From the NCBI GenBank assembly GCA_905221605.1, contig CAJNDS010000003.1, positions 206,001 through 270,000 on the forward strand: 64,000 nucleotides of DNA, read 5' to 3'. Both the position numbers and the translations under genes were made by a program. How positions within the stretch are numbered: position 1 is the stretch's first letter; every line of letters begins with the position of its first letter. This stretch comes from Symbiodinium natans. Its lineage: Eukaryota; Sar; Dinophyceae; Suessiales; Symbiodiniaceae. Shown one piece after another: positions 30,581 through 40,264 of the stretch. The notes below the pieces were generated by a model. It had not been told where the DNA came from, searched no databases, and saw nothing but the letters and a program-made list of their open reading frames with translations.

Positions 30581-30662
30581 TAGTTACATGGCTTTTTAGT
30601 ATGGGCCTTTAAAAGGGGGCCCCTCATACCCCGTATATACCCTGTACAACCCACGGGCACCC
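30581..30662. mobile_element. MITE-like family C truncated by CCCTAAA
   Basis: The left half (GTAGTTACATGGCTTTTTAG, TATGGGCCTTTAAAAGGGGG, CCCGTATATACCCTG) is intact, and the right half is replaced by the 30660 C-strand array. Confidence 0.7.
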
Positions 30663-30970
30663 TAAAACCCTAAAACCCTACAACCCTAAAACCCTAAACC
30701 CTAAAACCCTAAACCCTAAAGCCCTAAACCCTAAACCCTAAAAACCCTAAAACCCTAAAACCCTAAAACCCAAAAACCCTACAACCCTAAAACCCTAAAC
30801 CCTAAAACCCTAAACCCTAAAACCCTAAACCCTAAGCCCTAAAACCCTAAAACCCTAAAACCCTAAACCCTAAAACCCTAAACCCAAAACCCTAAAACCC
30901 TAAAACCCCAAAGCCCTAAAGCCCTAAAGCCCTAAAGCCCTAAACCCTCAACCCTAAACCCTAAACCGTC
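30660..30970 (-). repeat. Mixed CCCTAAA / CCCTAAAA array
   Basis: About 300 bp with heptamers and octamers in alternation plus CCCTAAAG runs. Confidence 0.96.
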
Positions 30971-31099
30971 ATGCTCTCTAACCACGGAAGCCCCCGAAGC
31001 CCGTTCACACAGGCCCGGCGTCTGCTGGACCAGCTGCTGTGTGTTCTCGTCGACCAACCCAACCTCAACAACTTACGACTAGGTTGCCCAGTAACCTAG
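30971..31099 (+). CDS. Mini-frame fused to a MITE-supplied stop
   Basis: ATG 30971 begins MLSNHGSPRSPFTQARRL, then LDQLLCVLVDQPNLNNLR. The frame enters the family B element at 31080 and stops within its terminus at 31097-31099. The leucine-rich segment looks helical. It may be a real gene end truncated by the element. Confidence 0.4.
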   Translation: MLSNHGSPRSPFTQARRLLDQLLCVLVDQPNLNNLRLGCPVT

Positions 31100-31193
31100 G
31101 ACTAAAAAGGGTGCCCTTTTTTGCTTAAAGGGGTTTATAGGGGAACCTAGAGCCCCCAAAAAGGGAATAAGGGCACTACTGGGCATCCTAGGC
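31080..31193. mobile_element. MITE-like family B, CCTAGG-end subtype
   Basis: CTAGGTTGCCCAGTA on the left is inverted on the right as TACTGGGCATCCTAGG. The interior is nearly identical to 22985-23098. Confidence 0.87.
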
Positions 31194-31268
31194 GAGTGTA
31201 ATTTCTTAAGAAGCCCTAAAACCCAAACCCTTTGAACTAGAGGTTAGGGCTTAGGGTGGAGGGTCTAG

Positions 31269-31393
31269 GGTACTAATTTCTTAAGAACCCCCCCCCACAA
31301 AAAAAAAATCCTTGTACGGGCAATATGGGGATTGTTATCTTTTAGTTTTCTGTTTTTTGCTTGGGGTGGGGGGGGTTCTTAAGCAAGTAGTAC
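31269..31393. mobile_element. MITE-like family E, copy 2
   Basis: A terminal inverted repeat of about 26 bp with two mismatches: GTACTAATTTCTTAAGAACC plus a C run pairs with a G run plus GGTTCTTAAGCAAGTAGTAC. The core is AT-rich. Copy 1 is at 3923-4042. Confidence 0.85.
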
Positions 31394-31487
31394 CCTATGC
31401 CCTACACCCTAAGCACTAAGCTCTAGTTCAAGGGTTTTTAGGTCTGGTGACTAGGGGCTTAGTTGGGGCTTAGGGATCGCTTGAAAA

Positions 31488-31570
31488 CAGCAACCTAGGA
31501 ACTAAAAAGGTGACAAAGGGAACCGAAACCCTACGCAAAGGGGGTAAGCTCGTATTCTTGGGTCCTAGCA
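31488..31570. mobile_element. MITE-like family B, shortened
   Basis: CAACCTAGGAACTAAAAAGG, AAAGGGAACC and GGGTCCTAGC in order. The middle is deleted or replaced by CCCTACGC. Confidence 0.5.
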
Positions 31571-32452
31571 GGGTGTAGGGTTCGGGGATTTCGGATGTTT
31601 TCCACAGGCTTCCTTGCTGCCTTGCTTCTTACTCTAAACCACAGGAAGAGAGTTCCCCCGGGTGGGGCTACCTTATAGATGTCTTCTACAAGAGGTATAT
31701 GGGTTCCCCTACTACCCCCCTCTCCCGAACCCATGATAAGAGGTATATGGTAGATCTCTAACTTAGGGTCCCTTTTGGGAGGCCTCCTTTGTTAGAAGGT
31801 GCCGGACTATATGGGGGACCCAGAATGGGAAGCTCAGTGAGAGAACTACCCATATAGGGACGCTGAAAATTGTATGAGGGGGCATGTGGGCGAATGCTAC
31901 CCCTAAACCCTAAACCCTAAACCCCCACCCGAAACCTCGGAAACCCCGCACACCCAGTCCAGGTCAGGTTTTTGTCATGAGGGGTTTGTACATGAGGGAT
32001 TGGGGATGGCTTGGGGATTCGGGTTCAGGTTTAGGGTTAGGTTAAACATGTAGTGTTCGAACCCTAAACCCTATCGAAACCCCAAACCCTAAACCCTAAA
32101 CCCTAACCTTTCTTGCAGTGGGGGGGGCTTGGGTGGGAGGGACGGGCGGGGTGTGGGTTTCGAGTTTAAGGTTCAGGTTTGCTGCGGAAGAGGTATTGCT
32201 GCTTGAAAACATCAAACCCTTCTGTGTTGAGGTGGATGTGGGTGGCCTTAAACCCCAAACCCTAAACCTCGGGGAAGGGTGGGGCGGGGTGCGTTTGTCT
32301 AGCGTCAGTGGGCCCCTCAGAGTCTACGGAAGAAACCTCAAACTTCCCCTCAAACAAAGATCCGGGTTCAGGGTTCAAGGTTAGGGTTTAGGGTTTAGGG
32401 TTTTGGGATTAGGGTTTAGGGCTAAGACCTGACCCCGAAACCCGAAGCTTGA

Positions 32453-32540
32453 GCTTGGGTGGCTCAAGGAAACATCCGGGCCGCTGTCGCGCGCTGGAGC
32501 GCTGCAATGGCAAACTGCCAGGTGCCTCGTAGTTGGAGAA
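32453..32540 (+). CDS. Exon-like island
   Basis: Reads AQGNIRAAVARWSAAMAN then CQVPRSW in a frame open from a stop at 32450. Helical, alanine-rich, GC3-rich. Unassigned. Confidence 0.38.
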
Positions 32541-32735
32541 CCCTAAACCCTAAACCCAAGACCCTTAACCCTGAACCCTCAACCCTGACCGTGACTTTGT
32601 AAGTAGCTACAGGGTAGAGAGTAAGTACCCTAAAACGGATCCTTACTCATCAAGCCTATCCTACCAGTAAATACCGTAAACCCTCAACCCAAACCCTTAC
32701 TTCACAGCTACTTCCTACCCCCCCCCCCTATCCTA

Positions 32736-32812
32736 AACCCGAAACCCTAAACCCGAAACCCTAAACCCTAAACCCTAAACCCTAAACCCTAAACCCTAAA
32801 CCCTAAACCCTT
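32736..32812 (-). repeat. CCCTAAA array
   Basis: CCCGAAA variants then about eight perfect units. Confidence 0.96.
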
Positions 32813-32933
32813 TCCTAAACCCGAAGTCCTAAACCCCAAACCCTGATCCCCAAAGCCAGGGCTTGGTGCTCTGATGCGGTAGGGTTTGTGTGGCTAGAGG
32901 GTGTAGGCTTTAGGGTTCAGGGCTCAGGGATAA

Positions 32934-33064
32934 GGGTTTCGGGCTTAGGGCTTAGGGCTTAGGGCTTAGGGCTTAGGGCTTAGGGCTTAGGGCTTAGGGC
33001 TTAGGGCTTAGGGCTTAGGGCTTAGGGCTTAGGGCTTAGGGCTTAGGGCTTAGGGCTTAGGGAG
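32934..33064 (+). repeat. TTAGGGC array, about 18 units
   Basis: A highly homogeneous run of the heptamer TTAGGGC, a single-base derivative of TTTAGGG that appears as short blocks elsewhere (25505, 40755). Confidence 0.97.
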
Positions 33065-33119
33065 GCTTAGCATTGAGGGTTTAGGGAGTGGGGTTTAGGG
33101 CTTAGGGTTTAGAGTTTCG

Positions 33120-33205
33120 GGTTTAGGGGTTGAAACCGTGCACCCGAGCTGCGCAGCGCCCGGCGCAAGTCCGGGCAGTTCTCGTTCCTTCACTTCGGTT
33201 GTTTG
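33120..33205 (-). CDS. Exon-like island next to a poly-G tract
   Basis: The minus strand reads TEVKERELPGLAPGAAQL then GCTVST, GC3-rich. A run of about 16 G follows at 33207. Unassigned. Confidence 0.3.
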
Positions 33206-33344
33206 GGGGGGGGGGGGGGGGGTCGTGCTGAAGTCGTAGGCTTGGGCTTTAAGGTTTAGGGTTTGATGTTTAGGGTTTAGGGCTGCTGGCTTACGCCACA
33301 GATTCGACACAGCTTTTGACAAAATTGAGAGAGTAAAAACGCCT

Positions 33345-33630
33345 CAAACTCCTCAAAACCCCTCAAACCCTAAACCCCTCAAACCCCTCAAACCCTCCAA
33401 ACCCCTCAAACACCTAAACCCTATACACCCTCAAACCCCTCAAACCCCGAAACCGTAAACCCTCAAACCCAAAGACCTAAACCAAACCCACCCCACACCC
33501 CAAACCCCTCAACCCCCTCAAACCCCTACATCCCAACCCTAAACCCTAAACCCTAAACCCTAAACCCTAAACCCTAAACTTCCCTAAACCCTAAACCCTA
33601 AACCCTAAACCCTAAACCCTAGGGACTTAA
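33345..33630 (-). repeat. CCCTCAAA-variant then CCCTAAA array
   Basis: ACCCCTCAA units decay from the left and become perfect CCCTAAA at about 33535-33620. Confidence 0.93.
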
Positions 33631-34197
33631 TCCCAACCTCAAACCCGTAAATCTCAGATGCCCCCCACTGCTGCCTCCCCGAGTCGCAGGCGCGGAGGGG
33701 GGCCAGAGCCGCGCTCTGGGAGTTGAGGGGTTTAGGGTTTAGGGTTTGGGGTTTAGGGTTTAGGGTTTAGGGTTTTAGGGTTTAGGGTTTTGGGGTTTAG
33801 GGTTTAGGGCTGAGGGTTGGTTCAGGGTTGAGGGTTGTTTTTGTTGTGGAGGGGGAAGGGGGAGGGTTCTCGGTGGGGCCTCAGGGAGGCTTTAGGGAGT
33901 TTAGGGGGTTGGGACAGCATGGAGAGGGGGAAACCTCAGGAACCTGTACCTGTTGTTTTAGGGTGTATGGTTTGCTTCGAGGGCTTAAGGCTACCAACGG
34001 GCGTGGGAGTCAAGGATATGATACGGATCCGCAATCCCGTCATTGGTGCGTCTGGTGACCCTTGACTGACTCGTGCTACCTGCTGGGCGTTTGGGGTTGT
34101 TCTGTCGTAGGGTTGATAGGGTTTATAGGGTTATTTATAGTCATAGGGTTATAGCGCTACAGGGTAAAAGGGTTTAGGGTCCAAAGTCCTACGGCCC

Positions 34198-34295
34198 AAA
34201 ACAGTCCCCCACATAAGCTTGCTCGGCACCTGCCACGCGAGCGACGCATCGGGCAGCGCCGGCGGCGCGCACGCCTGCAAGCGCTACTAAACCCT
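34198..34295. CDS. Exon-like island, open on both strands
   Basis: Plus reads HISLLGTCHASDASGSAG then GAHACKRY and a stop. Minus reads VALAGVRAAGAARCVARV. Very GC-rich in the right half. The strand cannot be decided. Confidence 0.27.
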
Positions 34296-34619
34296 AAACC
34301 CTCAACCCTAAACCCTCATACTGGCTGTCGTTCGAAGGGCGGTCCAAGGTGGCAGGGCTGACAGGGTGTTCATACTGAGATGGTCCCTGAACGTGGTCAC
34401 TTACTTCTTTAGAGGGTTCGGACGTCTGGGCCCTTGGGTTAAAAGGGTATGTACTCCAAGTATCGTGACATCTTCTAGGAGCTGAATGCCGATAGATTAG
34501 CGGCGAAAACATGCTGCTCGAATCGTTGCCAGAACCTGACCTTGAACCTCGAAGCCCTAAACCCCCAAAGGCGCTTCAACTCCCAAACTCTACACCCTAA
34601 AACTCAACCCTGAACCCTG

Positions 34620-35045
34620 AACCCTAAACCCGAAACCTTAAACCCTAAACCCTAAACCTAACCTTAAACCCTAAACCCTAAACCCTAAACCCTAAACCCT
34701 AAACCCTAGACCCTCAACCCTAAACCCTAAACCCTAAACCCTAAACCCTAAACCCTAAACCCTAAACCCTAAACCCTAAACCCTACAAGGGTCCACGTAC
34801 AGATTGTTCATAAGCCAACCCGAAACAAGCCTTTGGCCCTGAGACAAAGCCACTCGCGGCTTCAAGCCCTGCGTCGGATTTCCTTTCCATGGCGTAGGGT
34901 CTAGGGTTTTAGGGTTTAGGGTTTAGGGTTTAGGGTTTAGGGTCTAGGGTCTAGGGTTTTGGGTTCAGGGTTTAAGGTTTAGCGCTTAGGGCTTAGGGCT
35001 TAGGGCTTTGGGTTAGGGTTCAGGGCTTAGGGTTTAGGGTTTAGG
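34620..35045. repeat. CCCTAAA array, island, then TTTAGGG array
   Basis: C-strand repeats at 34620-34790 and G-strand repeats at 34898-35045 enclose a 105 bp island whose plus frame reads PKQAFGPETKPLAASSPA, then SDFLSMA and a stop. This is a capped-fragment polarity. Confidence 0.85.
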
Positions 35046-35165
35046 GATAAGGTTGTACCCTTGGCTTTTGGGGACCCTTTTCAAGATCCTTTACGTAGTA
35101 TAAGGGCCATATTCGGGGCTTCTTAGGGGCAACCTTCAGGGATACAACCTTCGGGGTACGAGACC
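35045..35165. mobile_element. Family H short dispersed element, copy 2
   Basis: GTTGTACCCTTGGCTTTTGG, GTATAAGGGCCATAT, AGGGGCAACCTT and GATACAACCTTCGGGGTAC align with 29645-29765. Confidence 0.7.
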
Positions 35166-35399
35166 TAATCCTTTGAGAGGGCAGCGAGTGAGGTGAGGAT
35201 TTCGGGCTCAGGGTTTACGGGTGGGGTAATCGTCTGATGACTTGCAGGGTTTGGTTCGGGAGAATAAGGGGAAGGTGGAAGCCCCCGAACCCTAAACATC
35301 CCTGAGGCCCGAACCCTGAACCCAAGCCCTGAGCCTTCAACCCCAAACCCTAAACCCTACATCCTCAACCCTAAAACTTAAACCCTAAACCCTAAACCC

Positions 35400-36240
35400 T
35401 AAGCCCTGACCACAGTTCTTCGGCTTGGCTTGCCAGCCAAAGCCAAGCCAGCCATTCAAAATTCACATAAAATGGATTAGCACGCTTGGGACAGTTGTAG
35501 GCGAGCTGTTGGCGAACCCTTTTCTTCGGGTCACTTGGAACATTGGTCGATTCGAAACACGTCGGACTTACGACACTAGGAAGCCCCAGCAATCCAAGCC
35601 GGCCAATTTTTTACGAAATCTGCCTTCGGTTCAATTCATTTTTAAGGGGAAGGAGCCCCCGCCTGGCCGGGAGAGCCCCACAGAGGCTCAGAAATGGTCC
35701 AGGAGAAGCCCAAAAATGCTCGGAAATGGTCTGGGAGTCAGAAACGGTCCGTGAGAAGCTCAGAAAATAGTCCCCTAAATGGTCCGGGAAGCTCAAAAAG
35801 GTTCAGAAATGGTCCGGGAGAAGCGCGAAAAGGCTCCGAAATAGTTCACTAGAAGCCCAAAAAAAGCTCGGAAATGGTCCGGGAGAAGCCAGGCTCTGGA
35901 ATAGAAATGCCGCAACTTCAAGACTCTTTTTGTTGTGTAATGCACGTGTGCATGTTAGGACAAGTCGGCACGCTAATGTAAGAAATCTTTGCCTACGAGC
36001 AGCGTTGTGTGGCTCAGACAGTCAGAGCCCAAAAATCCGAGTGCGGTGCAAAACACCCACCTCTCCCACCAGGCGAAATCGCCCTGTTGGTGATTTAAGC
36101 CTGCAGCGCAGGGGTCCCGGTCGGCAGGGGGTCCCGCACGCATCCTAGCCGCTTGGGACGAGGCAAAAGAGTCCGTTGCCCCGCAGCTGGTAGTGTAGGA
36201 GCAGATACTTCTGCGTGTTCACATGAGTGCAAGACTTGTC
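35400..36240. other. Non-telomeric segment with a degenerate minisatellite
   Basis: About 840 bp free of TTTAGGG. From about 35690 to 35890 a degenerate 28-30 bp unit containing GAAATGGTCCGGGAGAAGC repeats about six times. Overlapping 60-110-codon frames exist on both strands, and none resembles a known family. The lack of telomeric repeats suggests it belongs with the RdRP block to the right. Confidence 0.5.
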
Positions 36241-36839
36241 CAGGGTTTAAGGTTCGGGGGGTTCAGGGAGAAGGGATTCAGGGCTTAGGGTGTTAAGGTT
36301 CAGCTTTTGGGGTTCAGGGTACCCTGAAAACATAAACCCTTAACCCGGTCCTCAAGAAGCACTGTGGTGCCCCCCCCGCCGATGAGCCAAAGGACCAATG
36401 CGTGCACTCCTGCCACACGTTTGGGGCTGAGTCTGAGGGTTGAGGGTTTAGGGCTTAGGGCGTAGGGTTTGGAGTCTAGGATTTAAGGGTACCCTGAACC
36501 CACCACATTAAAGCCTTAAACAAGCCTGAGCCCCTGAAGCGTTTCGGGTTTTAGGATACTTTAGGCTCAAGTCGAGGGCTCAGGGGGATTTCAGCGATAG
36601 GCTTGAAGCCCTGGACCCTCACAATATACACACTAGAGGCCTGCAGTCCTCAAAACAAAGAGCGTCGGGATATCTAGCCCTAAAGCCTAAACCCTAAACC
36701 CTGAGCCCTAAGTTCAACCCTGCAAACCCTCGAAATCCTCAAGCCCATAGTCCTTAAACCCTAAACGATCGTAAACCCTATACCCTAAACCCAAAATTCC
36801 TAAACCCGAAAGTCTAAACCCTATAAATCCTCAAACCCT

Positions 36840-37140
36840 AAGCCCTAAACCCTCAAGACAAAGTAAATAGAAATTGTATGTGGTATTACTCTGAATTTCC
36901 CATGTTATTTGTCTAAACAGCTGACAAGCCGAGTTTAAGTAAACTAGTTCAACTCGCTTCTGGCAAGCCGAATATTCAATTCACTTCAATGCACCCAAAC
37001 CCCCGCAGACCCCCAGACACCCCCCCAGATCCCTCCCGATCCCCAACACGCCGAGTTTAAGTAAATTAGTTCCAATCACTTCCAGAGCCTCAGGAGGCCT
37101 TAACAGACCATCAACACAAAAGGTTTGAAAAGGCACCGGT
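36840..37140. other. Unique stretch with a direct repeat
   Basis: GCCGAGTTTAAGTAAA-x-TAGTTC occurs twice, at about 36927 and 37050, each followed by a CACTTC/CGCTTC-like end. No coding frame seen between them. Confidence 0.5.
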
Positions 37141-37421
37141 CACCAGCAGCTGGCTTGGAACTTACGTCTCACGTCGCTCGGTGCTTCCCAATGTTGTCTG
37201 GGCCTACCAATGGCTTTAGGGACCTCTGGTAGACTTTTGCTGCCGGCCTTGTCAACATTTTTGAAGCCTTGTTGTGCCTTTTGAAACAGACGGCTCTCCC
37301 GACTATGGACCATGTCTTTGTTCCCGGAGGAACAAAGATCCGGGACAGTCAGCCCCCGCCCTCTCGAGTGAGGGATGCTGCCGCGGCGTCCCAAACCGCG
37401 ACCCCCCTCTCTCCCCCCCAA
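37140..37421 (-). CDS. Unassigned 93-codon frame, possible exon
   Basis: The minus frame begins in a G/C-rich repeat (GGREGGRGLG) and then reads SRESRLFQKAQQGFKNVD and GRPRQHWEAPSDVRRKFQ to a stop. It lies downstream of the RdRP fragment on the same strand and could be a later exon of that gene or an independent piece. No domain recognised. Confidence 0.32.
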   Translation of the reverse strand: MGGREGGRGLGRRGSIPHSRGRGLTVPDLCSSGNKDMVHSRESRLFQKAQQGFKNVDKAGSKSLPEVPKAIGRPRQHWEAPSDVRRKFQASCW

Positions 37422-37519
37422 AAAAAGGTTAATTAGATGACACCAGACAGGCTGGCAAGGAACTGCTCGCCGTCCCTACCTTCTTGCGACGTCGAGTTTG
37501 CGCCTACCGTCTGGTTTGA

Positions 37520-37915
37520 TGTGGCATGGAGGGGCCTGCAAATCTGCGAATCTGCGTTTTCGCGAGGAAACGCAGATTCGCAAATTCGCAGATTCTTGTC
37601 AGGCTACCATCTGAGTTGGTCTGTGGCATGGAGGGGGCGTGGGCTGCAAATCTGCGAAACTGCCTCAAGGTTTAAACGCAGATTCGCAGATTTTTTCAAG
37701 CTATACCATCAGTGGCCTGCAAATCTGCGAATCTGCATAATTTTATCGTCAGATTCGCAGATTCGCAGATTTGTTCAGACTACCGTCTGAGTTGATCTGT
37801 GGCATGGGGGGGGGGGGGCCTGCAAATCTGCGAATCTGCCTTTTCTCCATGGAAAACCCAGATTCGCAGATTCGCAGATTTTTTTCAAGCTACCATCTGA
37901 GTTGATCTGTGGCAA
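37520..37915. repeat. Tandem foldback array (CTGCGAATCTGC hairpins), 4 units
   Basis: Each 80-110 bp unit has GCAAATCTGCGAATCTGC on one arm and GCAGATTCGCAGATT on the other, around a short variable loop (for example TTTTCGCGAGGAAA). Linkers carry ACCATCTGAGTTGATCTGTG and GGCATGGAGGGG. The arms stay complementary between units while the loops differ. On the minus strand the units read ICESANL and GRFADLQ peptides. Confidence 0.92.
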
Positions 37916-38738
37916 TCCGGACACGCGTCTCCGGCAGCCATACTCGGCCAGCCGCTCCCCAAGAATCTTATGAAGCTCCTTGAAAAGGAACTGCGTCAGA
38001 AAGATTAAAAAAGGAAGCCGACGCCGCAACTTCGTGCCGAAGCACGGCTGAGCCCTGTTTCGCGACACAGAAACTGTGCAAGTTTAAAAACTGCACTGGG
38101 CAGGCACTTCTTCGGGCTGTCGTTTGCAGCCTCGGCACAAGCGCTTGGATTGCGCGCGTGAGAGCCCCATCTCTCCTGGGGTCCGGGCTAGCAAAAACGG
38201 CTTGCTGCAGCTGTTCTGCAACGGCGCACACTACTGGCATCGTGCCGACTACAAGAATAAAATCCCTATAGTCCTGCATTAATGCCAAGACATGCTTTCG
38301 CTGCTTGGCGGCCCTTGCTGTAGCCCGTTGAATTGCCGTTTCAATCTCTGGCACTTGAAGCCCTTCCGCCGTGAGCTTGGCAACTTGCAAAAGACGCTGA
38401 TTGTTGGAAAACCCCAACAGATCGCCATCGTAGTCGGCGTTACGAATGGAGCACACGCCCGAGCCCTCACGGGAACAAACCAATGGAGTCATTGGCACTT
38501 TGCGGGTCCAGGTTGGAAAACGGATGGCCTTCCAAACTTGCAGATCCCAGGGCTGCATCGCAGGATGGCTCCAAACCACGAGCTCACCAAGCCAGATTTG
38601 GTTGTCCACGATGATGTGACAGCACCGGTCCTTAGGGAACATACCGTATCCCTCTTGGTTTGGCCCCCGACCAGGAGGCCGGCTGGCCAAAAAGTCCCAG
38701 CCCCCAAGAGTCCGCCCGCCAAAAAAAAAAAACGGTCC
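37775..38738 (-). CDS. Eukaryotic-type RNA-dependent RNA polymerase, partial
   Basis: The minus frame, open from a stop just beyond 38738 to the TAA at 37968, encodes the catalytic barrel of a cellular (RNA-silencing type) RdRP. It reads GELVVWSHPAMQPWDLQVW and then, about 36 residues later, SIRNADYDGDLLGFSN near 38410-38445. These match the family's V-x-R-x-P-x-hP-x-D and D-h-D-G-D motifs, and DYDGD is the form found in Neurospora QDE-1. The three aspartates bind catalytic metal. A helical region follows (IQRATARAAKQRKHVLAL). Past 37968 another frame (FLFKELHKILGERLAEYG) continues into the foldback array, implying a frameshift or an intron. The N-terminal half of the family and a start codon are not visible. 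No ATG was chosen, because the frame is internal. A multisubunit RNA polymerase origin (NADFDGD) is the main alternative, less likely given the WSHP segment. Confidence 0.72.
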
Positions 38739-38904
38739 TCAAAAGCAGGTGGGAAAGCCCAAATTGTCTCCGGCAGGCCCCTACCGGTCAGAAGCCCCCA
38801 AAGAAAACCCGCAAATCCCCGACAGGTCCCAGAAAGTGCAGAAACACCCAAAAGTGTGGACAACCCCACCGGCCCCACAAAAAAGCACAACAATAGGATC
38901 CAAA

Positions 38905-38985
38905 AACAAAACTCGGGTCAGAACTTTCGCTCAAAACTTTCGGTCAAAACGTTTCGGTCAAAACTTTCGGTCAAAAGCACTATTG
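38905..38985. repeat. Tandem AAAACTTTCGGTC repeat
   Basis: Four to five 12-15 bp units containing CAAAACTTTCGGT. One unit has an extra G (AAACGTTTCGGTC). Confidence 0.85.
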
Positions 38986-39137
38986 GGACCCAAACCCTAT
39001 ACAATTTCTATAAATCCTAGACCCTAAGTCCTGGCTCAAACCCCAGACCCTACTCCCTATATCCTAGACCCTAAATCCTAAACCCTAAACCCTATACCCT
39101 AAACCCTAAACCCTAAACCCTAAACCCTAGACCCCTA

Positions 39138-39258
39138 GACAGAATCCCCGGTGGAAGGGTCCGGCGTCTGATAGCAGGCACGCGCGCAAACGCCGAAGTC
39201 CTCCACAACTGGCTCCGCAACACCGAAGCACAACGAGGCAAGGGCTTGGAGCTTAGGG
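39138..39258 (+). CDS. Exon-like island, 40 codons
   Basis: Reads RIPGGRVRRLIAGTRANA then EVLHNWLRNTEAQRGKG. The left edge CTAGACAG is acceptor-like and the right edge enters TTTAGGG repeats. The first of three consecutive plus-strand islands (39138, 39335, 39755). Unassigned. Confidence 0.43.
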
Positions 39259-39334
39259 TTTAGGGTTTAGGGTTTAAGGTTTAGGGTTTAGGGTGTAGTA
39301 TTTAGGGTTTAGGGTCTGGAGAGTCTGGTGCTTA

Positions 39335-39412
39335 AGAAGCAGGTTTCGCGAGGGCAAAACAAGTGAACTTGTCGCACACAGCACGGTTTCCACAAGAAAG
39401 AGGCATACTAAA
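39335..39412 (+). CDS. Exon-like island
   Basis: Reads RSRFREGKTSELVAHSTV then STRKRH between TTTAGGG (left) and CCCTAGA/CCCTAAA (right). Same strand as its neighbours. Confidence 0.36.
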
Positions 39413-39754
39413 CCCTAGACCCTAGACCCTAAACCCTAAACCCGACACCCTAAACCCTAAACCCTACACCCTAAACCCTAAACCCTAAACCCTATTCTCA
39501 ACACCCTGAACAACCCCGGGCAGCCTCAAATTTGGGTTTACGAAAATGGGGGACCCCAAGATACCCAAATAGTAGGATCCCCTTATAATAAGGACCCCAA
39601 TAAGGTACCCCCCCCTAATAACCAATAACCCCCAGATAAGCTTGTAACTGTACAGGACCGTACAGGATGGCTAGTTCCACCTTAGGGCCTTACATCCTGA
39701 ATCCTAAACCCTAATCCACAACACCCCAAACCCTAAAACCACCTAGTGCACTTT

Positions 39755-39816
39755 GAGGAAAGCTTAGCGCTGGGGAACATCAGAAACATCTTTCACACAG
39801 CGCAGACCGATACTCG
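39755..39816 (+). CDS. Exon-like island abutting family F
   Basis: Reads EESLALGNIRNIFHTAQT then DT, and meets the family F element at 39813. Unassigned. Confidence 0.35.
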
Positions 39817-39953
39817 GAGGTTCAGGGTACCTATAACCCAATTACAAGTGTAGTTATAACCCACTTCTACGCCCCTTAAGTACCCCAATAGGGCTATAAT
39901 TGGGTTATTGCTGCAGTTACAATTGGGTTGCTAAATACTATGAACCTCCAAGT
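39813..39953. mobile_element. MITE-like family F, copy 1
   Basis: About 140 bp foldback. CTCGGAGGTTCAGGGTACC and TATAACCCAATTACA on the left pair with TACAATTGGGTTGCTAAATA and TATGAACCTCCAAGT on the right. GTAGTTATAACCC is also mirrored internally. Confidence 0.85.
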
Positions 39954-40139
39954 ACCCCTGGACCTTGCTTGAAGGTGGCTGGTTTCAACTGGGGGTGCGA
40001 GCAGGGTAACCATTCTTGGCATACGTGGCCATATCCTAGTGTCCTGGATACCCGTGCCTGTGACCTTACTGTAACTGCCCATGAACCTCCATAAAAACCT
40101 GAACCCTAAAGCCCCAAAGAGCTAAACCCTAAACCCTAG

Positions 40140-40240
40140 ACCAAGATAGATCAAGAGGAGGGCTCCTTGCTATTGAACTTGTCCGTTTGCCTGCACGGGC
40201 TCCTACAATCCCGGGTAGCTTGTAGGCTTCCAGGAGTAGG
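40140..40240 (+). CDS. Exon-like island
   Basis: One plus frame reads RGGLLAIELVRLPARAPT to a stop. Another reads DQEEGSLLLNLSVCLHGL and continues. Both are protein-like, so the frame is undecided. Confidence 0.27.
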
Positions 40241-40264
40241 GTTCAGGGTGTAGGGTTCTCTGGC

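Noticed and set aside
32440-32475. Dinoflagellate spliced-leader relic (GGCTCAAG end)
   Set aside because: TGGCTCAAG matches only the last nine bases of the spliced-leader sequence. The required upstream CCGTAGCCATTTT part is absent, so the match is probably chance.
37520-37915. CRISPR-like array (regular repeats with variable spacers)
   Set aside because: Repeats are long internal palindromes with short variable loops in a eukaryotic context, only four units, no leader and no cas genes.
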